64,000 nt of DNA from positions 372,001-436,000 of the forward strand of contig JBAIAC010000163.1 of the NCBI GenBank assembly GCA_037349315.1, given 5' to 3'. Source of the stretch: Chelydra serpentina (Eukaryota; Chordata; Testudines; Chelydridae). Position 1 is the stretch's first letter. Each line of letters starts with the position of its first letter. The position numbers were made by a program, and so were the translations under genes. Of this stretch, positions 1-11,672 are shown one piece after another. The notes beneath the pieces were generated by a model. The model saw nothing but the letters and a program-made list of their open reading frames with translations. It was not told the DNA's origin and searched no databases.

Positions 1-248
1 TGTAACCCCTCTGCATGCAAACCATAGGAAAAACAAGGAAAAAAATCCCATAGGAAACCAGGAATCTCCCCCACTTCGTCACATCTCTTCCCCTTTCGAG
101 TCTGAACGGAGCAGGGTCACTTAGCCAGTGACGTGGGGAAGTCAGGGCCCCCGCTCCGTGATAAAGCATCGGCTATAAGATTGGCACTCCCCTTACCTGG
201 ACCACCTCCATGTCATAACCCGGAAGGAGAAGACTCAGCAGCTTGGCA
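1..248 (-). mobile_element. gypsy-type pol remnant (RNase H end)
   Basis: Read on the minus strand, about 105-180 translates to an ANxxADALSR-like stretch (NLIADALSRSGG), the conserved end of the RNase H/connection region of Ty3/gypsy polymerases, followed by a stop. It directly follows the gag remnant at 249-1046, so protease and most of the reverse transcriptase are missing. This is an internally deleted, dead retrotransposon that probably continues left of the window. Confidence 0.5.
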
Positions 249-1046
249 TTAGCCCCTTTTGCCTGCGGCTCCCGGTCCCAGCAGAGCCCCCCCTCGGGGG
301 GCTTCCACCCAGTTAACACCCCGGGGGTTCTGCTTGGCTGCCATTTCCTTCATCTTCAGGCACTGGGCCACCTTGTGTCCCTTTGGCCACAGTAATAACA
401 TTTCCCATCCCTCAGGTCCCATGAGGGGGGTCGGCCTGCCCCGGCCTTCACGGACACCCCTGAGTTGGGCCTCCTGGAGTCCCACCTGGGAGAGGTCTCT
501 GGGTGACTCCCCTTCTGAGTCCCCGATGTGGGTCTCCCTCCTGCCCCCGATCTGCTCTCCACAAACTCATGTGCCAGTGCCCCCGCACTGTGCAGACCTC
601 TGGGCTTCCGGTCCATTAACCACATCGTAAGGTCTGGAGGGCAGATGTCGTACAGCTGCTCCAACCCCACCGGGTTATACACGTCCTCTGTGGCTGCGGC
701 CCCTGCGCCCTTCCCCCACTTGCAGAGATATTCCCCCAGCAGGTTGGCGACCTCCTTGTAAGTGACACCTGAGGCCTTGCGCACACCCCGGAATCGTTTC
801 CTGTGCGCCTCGGGGGTCAGTTCAAACTTCCGCAGCAAAGTCCCCCGTCTCAATCCCATCCATTCGGCTGAACGCCTCTATGGCCTTGGGACCCAGCCGG
901 GGGGTCAGACAGCGGAGCCTGTCCGTGGGGTCGATCTGGTTCAGACCACAAGCCTTCTCAAAGGCCGTGAGATCGGCATCAATATCCTCCCCCCTCCTTG
1001 AACTGGGGCAGCAGATTGGAGTCCAGATGCCCCAGTAACTCCTCAC
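249..1046 (-). pseudogene. frameshifted retrotransposon gag with SCAN-like capsid and zinc knuckle
   Basis: Three minus-strand frames line up as one broken gag. The 5' part (822-1046) has a DADLTAFEKACGL-type stretch. The middle (356-859) has a helical PEAHRKRFRGVRK...YKEVANLLGEYLCKW segment resembling the SCAN/gag capsid C-terminal domain of Gmr1-like gypsy elements. The 3' part carries a zinc knuckle CX2CX4HX4C (CYYCGQ, then GHKVAQC) split by a frameshift near 360-400. At least two frameshifts make it non-coding. The SCAN resemblance is from family knowledge; the knuckle and frame breaks are seen directly. A domesticated gag gene is less likely because the frames are disrupted. Confidence 0.6.
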
Positions 1047-2144
1047 TTCATGTGGTAGTTATGTTCTTGAAAAATGCTACTTCAAGCAAAACGATGTTAA
1101 GTGAATCCAATTTCCCCATAAGAATGACAAAAGACCCCCCCCACACACACACACACACAGAGTATAAATTTTAAACAAACAATTGAATACTGTACACCGC
1201 AATGATGATTGTAAAGCTTGGTTGAGGAGGTGAAGTCAGAGGGAGGAAGAGGGTGGGATATTTCTCAGGGAATGCCTTACTGCTAAATGATGAACTAGCA
1301 CTCGCTGAGCCCTCAAGGGTTAACACATTGTTGTTAATGTAGCCTCACATGCTACAAGGCAGCACGAATGGAGGGAGGGGAGCCCGGGTTGCAGAGAGAG
1401 ACAGAGACACAAACTGTGTGTGAGAGAGACGCGCATTGCCCCTTTAAGTACACTGACCCCACTCTAACTACATTGCCTTTTGAAGTAGATCAGCAAGTTG
1501 AGACAGCAGCTGCTGCCTGCAAGCTCCCTCCGTCCTGAGCCCTGTCCTGTTGTGCCCCCCTCCCCGCTCTGTGGAAATGGGGTAAAGTAGTGGGGGGCAG
1601 GAGCGGGGGACACCCTGACATTAGCATCCCTCTTCCCCCCACCCCCTGCACAGCCAACAGGAGGCTCCCAGGGGTCCCTGCAAGGATGATAGATCCAGTC
1701 ACAAAGTGGCCAAATCCAAAGTAGCATCTCCCAAGGGAATTGCCCTCAATCCTGTAGCATTTCCCTAGCAAATTGCCTAGATATGGTTCCGGCCACAACG
1801 AAGCCAGGACCTCGTTGTGTGTGACAGAGATGCAGGGAATGGGGTTGAGCTTAGTTGGCGGCCGAGGCGGTGAGTGACCCAGGCCTGTATCAGCCCCCCA
1901 GAGCCCCCTCCCCCACAGGAAATCTCCTGGCCCATGACCCTCCCCATGGCGACCCCCCCACGGACCCTCCCCCCTAGCGAGCCCCTTCCCCCCATGGGGA
2001 TCCCCTGACCCGTGACCCCTGGAACCTCCCCCCCAGAGTTTCCTTCCATGCGCTGCCTGGGGGAGGGGGGCGTTGCTACTTCCTGACCCCTAAATTCATC
2101 CCCCCGGTCACTGTGTGTCTGGGTGGCGCGACGGTGCCCTGATG
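1047..2144. other. no gene; low-complexity and unassigned repeat sequence
   Basis: About 1050-1180 looks like part of an interspersed repeat and includes a (CA)n run at about 1140-1160. The rest is C- and G-rich sequence with short open frames on both strands that show no family resemblance. Confidence 0.4.
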
Positions 2145-2295
2145 TCAGTTGGGGCCTCCAGGCACTCCTATAATATAACGAATGAGGTTATGCACCTGTT
2201 GGGTGGCTTTAAGCCAGTCCCTGCCCCCTCTGAGCCTCAGTCTCCCCATCTGTAAAATGGGGATAGTGACACTGGCCACCACTGAGAAGGGCCAG
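2145..2295 (+). repeat. MIR-like SINE fragment
   Basis: Contains the MIR core signature cctcag...ccccatctgtaaaatgggg followed by a gatagtgacac stretch. It directly abuts the CR1 fragment to its right. Confidence 0.5.
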
Positions 2296-2369
2296 GAGTT
2301 GTTGGGCATCAGTGCTGTCTGGCCCTTGCACTGGCACCTCTGTCCCAAGGCTCTTTTCTGACCATGCAC

Positions 2370-3045
2370 GGTGTTCTTCCATCGCTGGTCAAAGTTTTTA
2401 CAGACCTCTGTCATATCCCCCCTTAATCGTCTCTTTTCCAAGCTGAAAAGTCCCAATCTTATTAATCTCTTTTCATAGAGGATCTGTTCCATACCCCTAA
2501 TCATTTTATTGCCCTTTTCTGAACCTTCTCCAATTCCAATATATCTTTTTTGTAATGGGGCAACCAGATCTGCACGCAGTTTTCTAGATGTGGGCGTACC
2601 ATGGATTTACATAGAGGCAACATGATATTTTCTGTCTTATTATCTATCCCTTTCTGAATGATTCCCAACATTCTGTTCGCTTTTTGGACGGCCGCTGCAC
2701 ATTGAGTGGATGTTTTCAGAGAACTATCCACAATGACTCCGAGATCTCTTGCTTGAGTGGTAACAGCTAATTTAGACCCCATCATTTTTTATTAATAGTG
2801 GGGATTATGTTTTCCAAGGTGCATTACTTTGCATTTATCAAACACTGAATGTCATCCGCCATTTTGTTGCCCAGTCACCCTGTCTGGTGAGATCCTTTTG
2901 TAACTCTTCACAGTCTGCTTTGGACTTAACTATCTTGAATAGTTTTGTATCATCTGCAAATTTTGCCACCTCACTGTTTACCCCTTTTCCCAGGTCATTT
3001 ATGAATATGTTAAATAGCACTGGACCTAGTACAGATCCCTGGAGG
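2370..3045 (-). mobile_element. CR1 LINE fragment, reverse transcriptase 3' part
   Basis: Minus-strand frames at 2838-3020 (LFNIFINDL...KFADDTKLF, the RT FADDT-type catalytic box), 2501-2785 (KANRMLGIIQKG...RPHLE) and 2370-2504 (KRLIRLGLFSLEKRRLRGDM) are consecutive CR1 RT segments in shifted frames. It is a decayed 5'-truncated copy of the same subfamily as 9265-10680. Confidence 0.85.
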
Positions 3046-3755
3046 CAGGGCCGGCACTTCCACTAGGTGACCCTAGGTGGTCGCCTAGGGCAGCAGGATT
3101 TGGGGGGCGGCCGCGCCGGGGCGGGGGGGGGGGGGAAGGCTGCCACGGGAGGCGGGGTTAGCTGCCGCAGGGGGGTGGGGAGCTGCCGCGCGGGAGGGGG
3201 GGCTAACGGCCGCGGGGGGGGGGGGGAGGTTGCCACGGACAAGGGGGAGATGCCACAGGCAAGGGGGAGCTGGCTGCCGCAGGGGAGGGGGGGAGCTGCT
3301 GTGGGCGGGGGGCTGGCTTCTGCGGGGGCAAGGCTGCCACGGGCAGGGGGCTGGTGAACTACCGCGGGGGGAGGGAGCTGCTGCGGGCGGAGGGCTGGCT
3401 GCTGTGGGGGGGGTTAGTTGATGCGGGCGGGGGGGCTGGTGAACTGCCACGGGGGGGGTGGGGAGCTGCCACGGGCAGGGGGCTGGCTGCTGTGGGGGGT
3501 GGCTGCCGGGGGCGGGAGGGGGCTCCCGGGTGGGGTTAGCTGCCACGGGGGTGGGGGGCTCCCCGGGTGGGCTGGATTAGGTGCTGCGGCGGGAGGGATT
3601 AGCTGCCATTGGGGGGACGGCTCCTCTGGTGGGGGGGGGGACGGGTGGGCGGGGTTAGCTGCCGTGGGTGGGGGCGTGCGGCGTTAGCTGGGCGGGGAGG
3701 GAAGCGCAAGGTGGAAGTTTTGCCTAGGTCCCCAGCAGTGCAGGGCTGAGAAAAC
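3046..3755 (+). mobile_element. G-rich MITE of the cagggccgg family, internally expanded
   Basis: The left end reads gcagggccggcacttccact and aggtggtcgcctagggcagc, matching better preserved copies at 18107-18507 and 44583-44953. The right end has the gcaaggtggaag/ttttgcctagg motif. Between them lies about 550 bp of imperfect G-rich repeats built on agctgccg(c/t)ggggg. Open frames on both strands here are compositional, not genes. Confidence 0.65.
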
Positions 3756-3778
3756 TTCACAGGGGGCCGTGCGTGGCT

Positions 3779-6778
3779 CATAAGACTCATAGACTTTACG
3801 GTCAGAAGGGACCATTATGATCATCTAGTCTGACCTCCTGCACAATGCAGGCCACAGAATCTCACCCACCCACTCCTGGAATAATCCTCTCACCTATGTC
3901 TCAGCTATTGAAGTCCTCAAATCATGGTTTAAAGACTTTGAGATGCAGAGAATCCTCCAGCAAGTGACCTGTGCCCCATGCTGCAGAGGAAGGCGAAAAA
4001 CCTCCAGGGCCTCTGCCAATCTACCCTGGAGGAAAATTCCTTCCCGACCCCAAATATGGCGATCGGCTGAACCCTAAGCATGTGGGCAAGACTCACCAGC
4101 CAGACACCCAGGAAAAAGTTCTCTGTAGTAACTTCTAACATCCCATCATTGACCATTGGTCCTATTTACCATTGATGGCAATTAATTGACCTTTGACTAA
4201 GATCATGTTATCCCATCAAACCATCCCCTCCATAAACTTATCTAGCTTAATCTTGAAGCCAGATAGGTCTTTTGCCCCCACTGCTTCCCTTGGAAGGCTG
4301 TTCCACAGTTTCACTTCTCTGATAGTTAGAAACCTCCGTCTAATTTCAAGTCTAAACTTCCTGATGGCCAGTTTATATCCATTTGTTCTTGTGTCCACAT
4401 TGGTACTGAGCTTAAATAATTCCTCTCCCTCCCTGGTATTTATCCCTCTGATATATTTAAAGAGAGCAATCATATCTCCCCTCAGCCTTCTTTTGGTTAA
4501 GGTAAACAAACCAAGCTCCTTGAGTCTCCTTTCATACGGTAGGTTTTCCATTCCTCGGATCATCCTAGTGGCCCTTCTTTGTACCTGTTCCAGTTTGAAT
4601 TCATCCTTCTTAAACATGGGAGACCAGAACTGCACACACTATTCCAAATGAGGTCTCACCAATGCCTTGCATAACTAAAATTCTTGTTATTAATCCCTAA
4701 ACACATAACCTTACACTTCTCACTATTAAATTTCATCCTATTGCTATTACTCCAGTTTACAAGGTCATCCAGATCTTCCTGTATGATATCCCGATCCTTT
4801 TCTGAACAGGCAATACCTCCCAACTTTGTGTCATCCGCAAACTTTATTAGCACACTCCCACTTTTGGTGCTGAGGTCAGTAATAAAAAGATTAAATAAGA
4901 TTGGTCCCAAAACTGTTCCCTGAGGAACTCCACTAGTAACCTCCCTCCAGCCTGACAGTTCACCTTTCAGTATGACCCGCTGTAGTCTCCCCTTTAACCA
5001 CCAGTTCCTTATCCACCTCTCAATTTTCATATTGATCCCCATCTTTTCCAATTTAGCCAATAATTCCCCATGTGGTACTGTATCAAATGCCTTACTGAAA
5101 TCGAGGTAAATTAGATCCACTGCGTTTCCTTTATCTAAAAAATCTGTTACTTTCTCAAAGAAGGAGATCAGGTTGGTTTGGCACGATCTACCTTTTGTAA
5201 AACCATGTTGTAATTTGTCCCAATTGCCATTGACCTCAATGTCCTTAACTACTTTCTCCTTCAAAAATTTTTCCAAGACCTTGCATGCTACAGATGTCAA
5301 ACTAACAGGCCTGTAGTTACCCGGGTCACCTTTTTTCCCTTTCTTAAAAATAGGAACTATATTAGCAATTCTCCAGTCAAATGGTACAACCCCTGAGTTT
5401 AGAGATTCATTAACATTTTTTGCTAATGGGCTTGCAATTTCATGTGCCAGTTCCTTTAATATTCTTGGATGAAGATTATCTGGGCCGCCCGATTTACTCC
5501 CATTAAGCTGTTTGAGTTTGGCTTCTACCGCGGATATGGTAATATCTACCATTCCCATTTGTCATGCTGCCATTATCCCTAAACGCGTCATTAGCCTGAT
5601 TAAAGACTGAGGCAAAGTATTTGTTTAGATATTGGGCCATGCCTAGATTATCCTTAACCTCCATCCTCAGTGTTTAGCGGTCCCACTTCTTCTTTCTTTG
5701 TTTTCTTCCTATTTATATGGCTATAAAACCTTTTACTATTGGTTTTAATTCCCTTTGCAAGGTCTAATTCTACATGACGCTTAGCCTGTCTCACTTTATC
5801 CCTACATTCTCTGACCTCAATAAGGTAGCTTTCTTTGCTGATCCCTCCCATCTTCCAGTCCTTGTATGCTTTCTGCTTTTTCTTGATCACCTCTTTGAGA
5901 TGCTTGCTCATCCAGCTTGGTCTAAAACTCCTGCCTATGAATTTTTTCCCCTTTCTTGAGATACAGGATTCTGATAGCTTCTGCAACTGTAACTTGAAAT
6001 AATCCCAGGCCTCCTCTGCCTTTAGATCCATAAATTCTTTAGTCCAATCCACTTCCCTAACTAATTTCCTTAATTTATTAAAGTTAGCCCTTTTGAAATC
6101 AAAAACCCTAGTCTCAGATTTATTTTTGTTTGAACTGAATTAGCTCATGATCACTCGAGCCAAGGTTGTCCCCTACAACCATTTCTTCAATGAGGTCCTC
6201 ACTACTCACCAAAACCAAATCTAAAATGGCATCCCCCCTTGTTGGTTCAGCAACTACTTGATGAAGGAATTCATCAGCTAACACATCTAGGAAAATCTGA
6301 GCCCTATTATTATTAGGTTTCAGTGTAGTAGCCGTGTTAGTCTTTGTCAGCAAAAAGAAAACAAGAAAAATACCTGTGGCACCTTAGAGACTAACAAATT
6401 TATTTCAGCATAAGCTTTCGTGGGTTAAGAACCCACTTCATCGGATGCATGGAATGGAACATACAGTGAACAGATATTTACACTGTATGTTCCATTCCAT
6501 GCATCCGATGAAGTGGGTTCTTAACCCACGAAAGCTTATGCTGAAATAAATTTGTTAGTCTCTAAGGTGCCACAGGTATTGTTCTTGTTTTCTATTATTA
6601 TTACTATCACTTGTTCTCCAGTCTATATCTGGGAAGTTGAAGTCTCCTATGATCACACAGTTCCCGTTAGTATTTACTTCCTTAAAAACATTAAAGAGGT
6701 CTCTATCCATATCCAAATTAGATCCTGGTGGTCTATAGCACACCCCAAGCACTATCCCAGGGGAGGCTCTAGTAGTCC
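3779..6778 (-). mobile_element. CR1 LINE, long 5'-truncated copy with endonuclease and RT
   Basis: This 3-kb minus-strand CR1 starts with its 3' UTR at about 3779. Then come the RT C-terminus (4216-4635), the RT core (4656-5558; [49 protein letters not shown]), a linker (5654-6052) and endonuclease segments (6120-6353 and 6603-6778; GVCYRPPG, GDFNFPDIDW, GSDHE). Frameshifts separate the blocks, so it is inactive. A foldback SINE interrupts the endonuclease region at 6316-6592. Confidence 0.9.
6316..6592. mobile_element. foldback SINE insertion with 98-bp perfect inverted repeat
   Basis: Arms 6371-6468 and 6481-6578 are perfect reverse complements over 98 bases around a 12-base spacer (6469-6480). 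The match extends 14 more bases outward with one mismatch (6357-6370 and 6579-6592). The insertion is flanked by an 11-bp direct repeat tattattatta at 6305-6315 and 6593-6603. The left head (ggtttcag...gccgtgttagtc) and the arm core (gtggcaccttagagactaac...ataagctttcgtgggtt) belong to the family also seen at 15505, 19491, 39790 and 44276. It sits in CR1 sequence, so it is younger than that CR1. Confidence 0.9.
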
Positions 6779-7625
6779 TGTCTGTGTGTGTCCCTACCAG
6801 CCGCCGCCCAGAGACTCCCTCCTTTGGAATAAAAGCGGGGAGACAACAGGCTTGTTGACCCCTATTGCCAGCCAGAAAGGAGATCACTGCCAGGGGCTCT
6901 GTCCCAGAGCCATGCAGAGGAAAAGCCGATCAAACACACAACCAGCTGCTGGAACAACAATGCTGTTTACTAAACAGAAGGGAAAGGGGATAAGGGAGTG
7001 TTTCATTTTTGAATGCAAAATAACTCTCAAACAAACCCTCAAATCTCATAACACAGAGAGAACAACACCGCCCCATGTTGCAATAACAAAATCAGTTAAA
7101 ATGCGATGTATATGCGTATTTTAGAATTCAAGACTTTTTCTGGCGTGATTTTAAAATAAAACTCGCATTTAAAAGTCTTAGTGATTCCTGTGATGTGTAA
7201 AACAAAATGACTAACACTTGGTTTGGAAAAGAAGTTGCAAACAAACAAATCTACCGAAGACAAACGCCTTGCACCCATCCAGCCCGACGGACGCTGCCTC
7301 GTTGGCAAATGCTCAAAATTAAATCGCTGCGTGAGTTAGCAGGACAAGGGCAAAACTATGAAACTTCTGGTTCTTTGGCACTGGTTCTCTTCCGACAGAC
7401 CTCACCGCAAGGCAGGGGTACCCAAAAACCAGGCTGCTGGGGGGGGATTTAAAGAAATCAGGCGACTTTCTACATGGCTGCATCCAATTCACCCTGGACT
7501 TGAAATGCGAACTAGGAAACAAACAGTAGAAAACTAAACTTCAGTTCCAAGCCCCTTCTGGTGGCTCCCTGTTGAAAGGCTCCAGGTTTTTGTCCCAGGG
7601 GGGAGGAGGTTTCTTCCCCTGCCAT
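6779..7625. other. no gene seen; sequence downstream of NANOS2
   Basis: No recognisable coding or repeat family. It lies 3' of NANOS2 and may hold its 3' UTR, but I find no AATAAA on the minus strand between about 6900 and 7625. Confidence 0.4.
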
Positions 7626-8174
7626 TCACCGTCTCAATATGAAGCCAGCCGAGTTGCGCCTGCCTTTGCAGAAGAGGGACCTCTTCCCTTGATTGCCCGG
7701 GCAGTATTTCAGCGTGTGGGCCCCGTCGCCCGTGGCACCGCACACTGGGCAGACGTAGCTGCGCAGGATGGGACACACCACGGTGCCATCGGCTTGCTTC
7801 AGCAAGTGGGAGGAGTAGACCTGCCTGGGCTCCCCGTTGTGCCTGCAGAAGCTGCATATGGGTTTGCTGGGCGTCTGAGGGGTGGCCGCTCTGTTCTGCC
7901 CACTTTGAGGACAGCTGCTGCCGTTGCTCCTGTTGCAGCCCAGCGACTTCGGGCTTGAAGCGTCCCCCGGAGACATTGGAAGGGGGGTCTCCGGCAGGCA
8001 GAGAGCTGCTGTCTCACAGGTGCGGAGGCTCCCGGACTCCTGTCTGTGCTCCTCAATGATTTCGCCGAGAACCTTCGACAGGTTCAGGTAGTCCCGCCAC
8101 ATGTTGAAGTCATGCATGATCGCGACGGGCGGAGAAGGCGGCCCGAAAAGCCAAGCGGGGAGCATGGTGCTCAT
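7626..8174 (-). CDS. NANOS2: NANOS2, Nanos-type RNA-binding zinc-finger protein
   Basis: Intact single-exon frame of 182 codons ending in TGA. Nanos proteins repress target mRNAs by recruiting the CCR4-NOT deadenylase; NANOS2 maintains male germ cells in mammals. Residues 23-37 ([13 protein letters not shown]) match the NOT1-interacting motif. Residues 107-158 hold two zinc fingers with exact Nanos spacing: C107-X2-C110-X12-H123-X10-C134 and C142-X2-C145-X7-H153-X4-C158. The finger sequence ([30 protein letters not shown]) and the C-terminal RNSAG motif fit NANOS2 better than NANOS1 or NANOS3. At 182 residues it exceeds mammalian NANOS2 (138), through a longer N-terminus and a Ser/Pro-rich linker. 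An in-frame TAA lies 11 codons upstream of the first ATG. Met4 and Met20 have A at -3 and are plausible alternative starts; the first Met has a weak context. Confidence 0.92.
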   Translation of the reverse strand: MSTMLPAWLFGPPSPPVAIMHDFNMWRDYLNLSKVLGEIIEEHRQESGSLRTCETAALCLPETPLPMSPGDASSPKSLGCNRSNGSSCPQSGQNRAATPQTPSKPICSFCRHNGEPRQVYSSHLLKQADGTVVCPILRSYVCPVCGATGDGAHTLKYCPGNQGKRSLFCKGRRNSAGFILRR

Positions 8175-8472
8175 CAGAAAAACTCTCTCCTCTGCAAAAA
8201 TCTCTTAGAGGCACTGCTCCTTTAATATGCTTGTCCTGCAGTAGGCTGCATTGCCAGCAGGCTGCACCATGCCCACCCAGTGCAAAGAGGTGGAGTCGAA
8301 GATTTAAAGGGCCGGAAACCAAAATAGAAAAGCACCCCCCGCCGGAGATTATTGAGCTAAATATCAAGCTATGTCAGCAATAGCCAATCTGCTGGGCATC
8401 AGACGCACCCCTCTTCTAGAGAACTGAATTCCACTTTCCCCTCCATTCTGCTCCAGAAACTCATGTCCAAAC
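8175..8472 (-). promoter_or_regulatory. NANOS2 upstream region (putative promoter/5' UTR)
   Basis: Non-repetitive sequence just upstream of NANOS2 on its strand, bounded on the far side by a MITE at 8473. No TATA box or specific site was identified; the assignment rests on position only. Confidence 0.3.
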
Positions 8473-8667
8473 CAGGGGTAATCCATTATTTTTTGCCAAG
8501 GTCCAAATTTCTTGGTCAAGATATAGTCAAGATCCAGACTCCAGAGAAAATAATAAAAATAAACTAACCGTAATGATCATAATAAGTAAATAAAAAGATT
8601 TTGAGGTCCATTCAAAAGTGTCTGCTGGTCCGGATTTGGCCCACGGTCTGCCTATTGACTACCCCTG
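8473..8667. mobile_element. MITE with caggggta terminal inverted repeats
   Basis: The left end caggggtaatccattatt and the right end cctattgactacccctg are imperfect inverted repeats. The interior includes the ggtccggatttggcccacgg motif. No clean target duplication was found. Confidence 0.6.
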
Positions 8668-9264
8668 TCCTAGGGTAACGCTGTCAGTGACTGCAATCCA
8701 ACCTGGGATCCCTTGACCTTGATGTGGGAGCCTCTACTGCCTGAGCTAAAAGGCACCCCTCTCTTAGCGGTGGTTGTAGCAGGCTCATCCCTTGAGCCCT
8801 GCAAATCTGCGGATCGCTGCTTTATATCCACAGACTAAATTTGCGGCTCATGGCTTGAAAGTGGATCTACACAGAGATCTACTCATCAGTCTGTAGCTGG
8901 CCTAGCCACCACTTGAAGGGGACAGAGCGCCACACTGAGCAGGCCTGGCTTACGCTGGTGTCACAAAAACATCTACAGAAGTCTCAAACGTGGCTTCTTT
9001 TTATTTCACTCAGATTTAACCATCAAACCAAGTCTGAACAGCATTAATTGAAAGCTTTTGAAAGACTTTTTAACATGTTTCAAGAGGCCTTTTCTGCTCC
9101 AGTCCACAGAGATGTTAAAAGGACTAGGTCCATAAAAAGTAATTGACATGGTCAGTTTCCCACCAGTCCCCTCCTTAAGGAAAACTGACTAGCATATCTA
9201 TACCAAAGTAGTTATTCCACTATAGGTATTCCAGCATAACTCCAAGGCAGAGTAAATATTCTGG
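8668..9264. other. no gene seen
   Basis: Unassigned intergenic sequence. About 8800-8850 (gcaaatctgcgg...) may be a short piece of another interspersed repeat. Confidence 0.35.
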
Positions 9265-10680
9265 AATAAAGTCATAAGAACGGCCAGACTGGGTCAGACC
9301 AATGGTCCATCTAGCCCAATATCCTGTCTTCTGACAGTGGCCAGTGCCAGGTGCTCCAGAGGGAATGAACAGAACAGGGAATCATCAAATGACCGTCTCC
9401 TGCCGCCCATTCCCAGCTTCTGGCAAACAGAGGCTGGACACCATTCCTGCCCATCCTGGCTAATAGCCATTGACGGGCCTATCCTCTATGAACGTATCTA
9501 GTTCTTTTTGAACCCTGTTATAGTCTTGGCCTTCACAACATCCTCTGGCAAAAAGTTCCATATATTGACGGTGTGTTTTGTAAAGAAATACTTCCTTTTG
9601 TTTGTTTTAAACCTGCTGTCTATTTATTTCATTGGGTGACCCCCTAGCTCTTGTGTTATGCGAAGGACTAAATAACACTTCCTTATTTACTTCTCCACAC
9701 CCGTCATGATTTTATAGACCTCTGTCATATCCCCCCTTAATCGTCTCTTTTCCAAGATGAAAAGTCCCAATCTTATTAATCTCTTTTCATAAAGGATCTG
9801 TTCCATACCCCTAATCATTTTTGTTGCCCTTTTCTGAACCTTTTCCAATTCCAATATATCTTTTTTGGGCTGGGGAGACCAGATCTGCACGTGGTATTCC
9901 AGATGTGGGCGTACCATGGACTTACATAGAGGTAATATGATATTTTCTGTCTTCTTATTAGGTCCCTACCAAATTCAGGGTCCATTTTAGTCAATGTAAT
10001 GGTCATAGGATTTTTTAAATGGTAAATGTCGTGATTTCAGCTCCTTAACTCTGCAGTGTCACGGTGCTGTAATTGTAGGGGTCTAGACACAACAGGGAGT
10101 TGTGGGGTGGGGGTTGCAAGGTTATTGTGGGGGGGGGTTGTGGTATTACTACCCTTACTGCTGCGCTGGTGCAGCTCCCTTTTGGGCCAAGACCTCGAAT
10201 TTGAGCAGCACTGGTCTCCCCTGTGAAATCTCTCTAGTATAGGGTAAAAGAACATAAAATCCCAGATTTCACGGGGGGAGACCAGATTTCGTGGGCTGTG
10301 ATACATTTTTCATGGCTGTGAATTTGGCAGGGCCTTTCTTATTATCTATCCTTTTCTTAAGGATTCTCAAAATTCTGTTCACTTTTTTGACTGCTGCTGC
10401 ACATTGACTGGCTGTTTTGCAGAAAAGTATTCACAATGACTCCAAGATCTCTTTCTTGAGTGGCAGCAGCTAATTTAGATCCCACCATTTTGTATGTCTG
10501 GTTGGGATAATGTTTTCCAATGTGCATTACTTTGCATGTATCCACATTTAATTTCATCTGCCTTTTGGTTGCCCAGTCACCCAGTTTGGTGAGATCCCTT
10601 TGCAACTCTTTGCAGTCTGCCTAGGACCTAACTATCTTGAGTAGTGTGGTATCATCTGCAAATTTTGCCACTTTCCTGGT
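9265..10680 (-). mobile_element. CR1 LINE fragment interrupted by a MITE
   Basis: The 3' end reads cataagaacggccagactgg. Minus-strand frames at 9687-9917 (RPHLEYHVQIWSP...[12 protein letters not shown]) and 10357-10605 (QRDLTKLGDWATK...VMHIGKHYP) are CR1 RT C-terminal segments. The copy is split by a 376-bp MITE at 9960-10335 and resumes immediately after the duplicated target site. Confidence 0.85.
9960..10335. mobile_element. hAT-type MITE nested in CR1, 8-bp TSD
   Basis: Terminal inverted repeats aggtccctaccaaattca and tgaatttggcagggcct are flanked by a perfect 8-bp duplication ttcttatt (9952-9959 and 10336-10343). The length of the duplication points to hAT mobilisation. The CR1 sequence is continuous across the insertion. 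Confidence 0.85.
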
Positions 10681-11672
10681 TCTCAATTGATTTTGGAATA
10701 GTGTGTGCATACAGGGAGTTATTCTGAAATTGCTATCAAGTGAAATAGTTATTCTGCTGTAGCTATTGCAGAATAACTCCAAATCAGGGAAGTATGCTGG
10801 AAAAAAGTGAGTTTGCTTTGGAATAGACTCTGGGGACGGGGTGTATTATGGAATACCTGAGGTATACCAGGATTCCCCATGTAGACAATGCCTAAGAAAA
10901 GACAGGAAAATTAAATGCAAAAAAGCCCCAGCACAAATGCAGGTTGAAATATCAAGCAATCGATATTAGGAAGTTTGAGCAATTAAGGTTAAACCTTAAA
11001 TTTAGCCAGCGCTCATGATGGGTTGTCTTGTTTTCCTTATTCCAGCGAAACTGTCCTGACCAGCTCATTAAAGAGCTAATGTTGCCAAGGAAAACCAGAA
11101 CAGGGGGGGGGAAAAAACAAAACACTTTTGCAGACTCACAGCTAGGCCAAGTTAGCCTCTGTGGAGTCACTATTTTGGAATAGTGCAGTTTGGGGCTCAG
11201 TCCTGCAAACCCACACGTGTGCAATGGCATGTCCGGGAGCAGCCCCACTGACTTCAAAGCCAAGTGCAGCACTCGGACCTTTGGTTGTTTGGCATTTCAA
11301 GTAAGATGAGGTGTCTTGCATTTCATTTCCCTGGTTGCTGCCCTCTCAGTGCTCCCTCTGCTCTACCCCGGCCTCATCTGGTCTGGTCTGTTTCCAGTGT
11401 CAATTCTTTGGGTCAGAAACCTTTTGTTACCCTGGGCAGATCAAGTGCAATGGGGCCCCCATCGCAGCACGACCCTAACAAGCATGATTAATAATAACCT
11501 GCTTTCTGGGCATTGTTCTGGGGCCTCTGGGGTTTGTCTGTTTGTGTGTCTGTCACACCTGGGCCGGTGCCGCTCTGTCTGGAACAAGTTGGAAATGTGT
11601 ATCTGTCCCTGGCAGCTCTCCGCCCCCAATGCTCTAGGGTGGTAAGTTACAGTCCCCTGACAAAATGTCCCC
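10681..11672. other. no gene seen
   Basis: Unassigned intergenic sequence with short open frames lacking family resemblance. Confidence 0.35.

Noticed and set aside
1139..1161. CRISPR-like or other regular arrays
   Set aside because: Only microsatellites and minisatellites are present; this is a vertebrate nuclear sequence.
3085..3546. Proline-rich minus-strand frame of 153 codons
   Set aside because: Complement of the G-rich MITE core; compositional.
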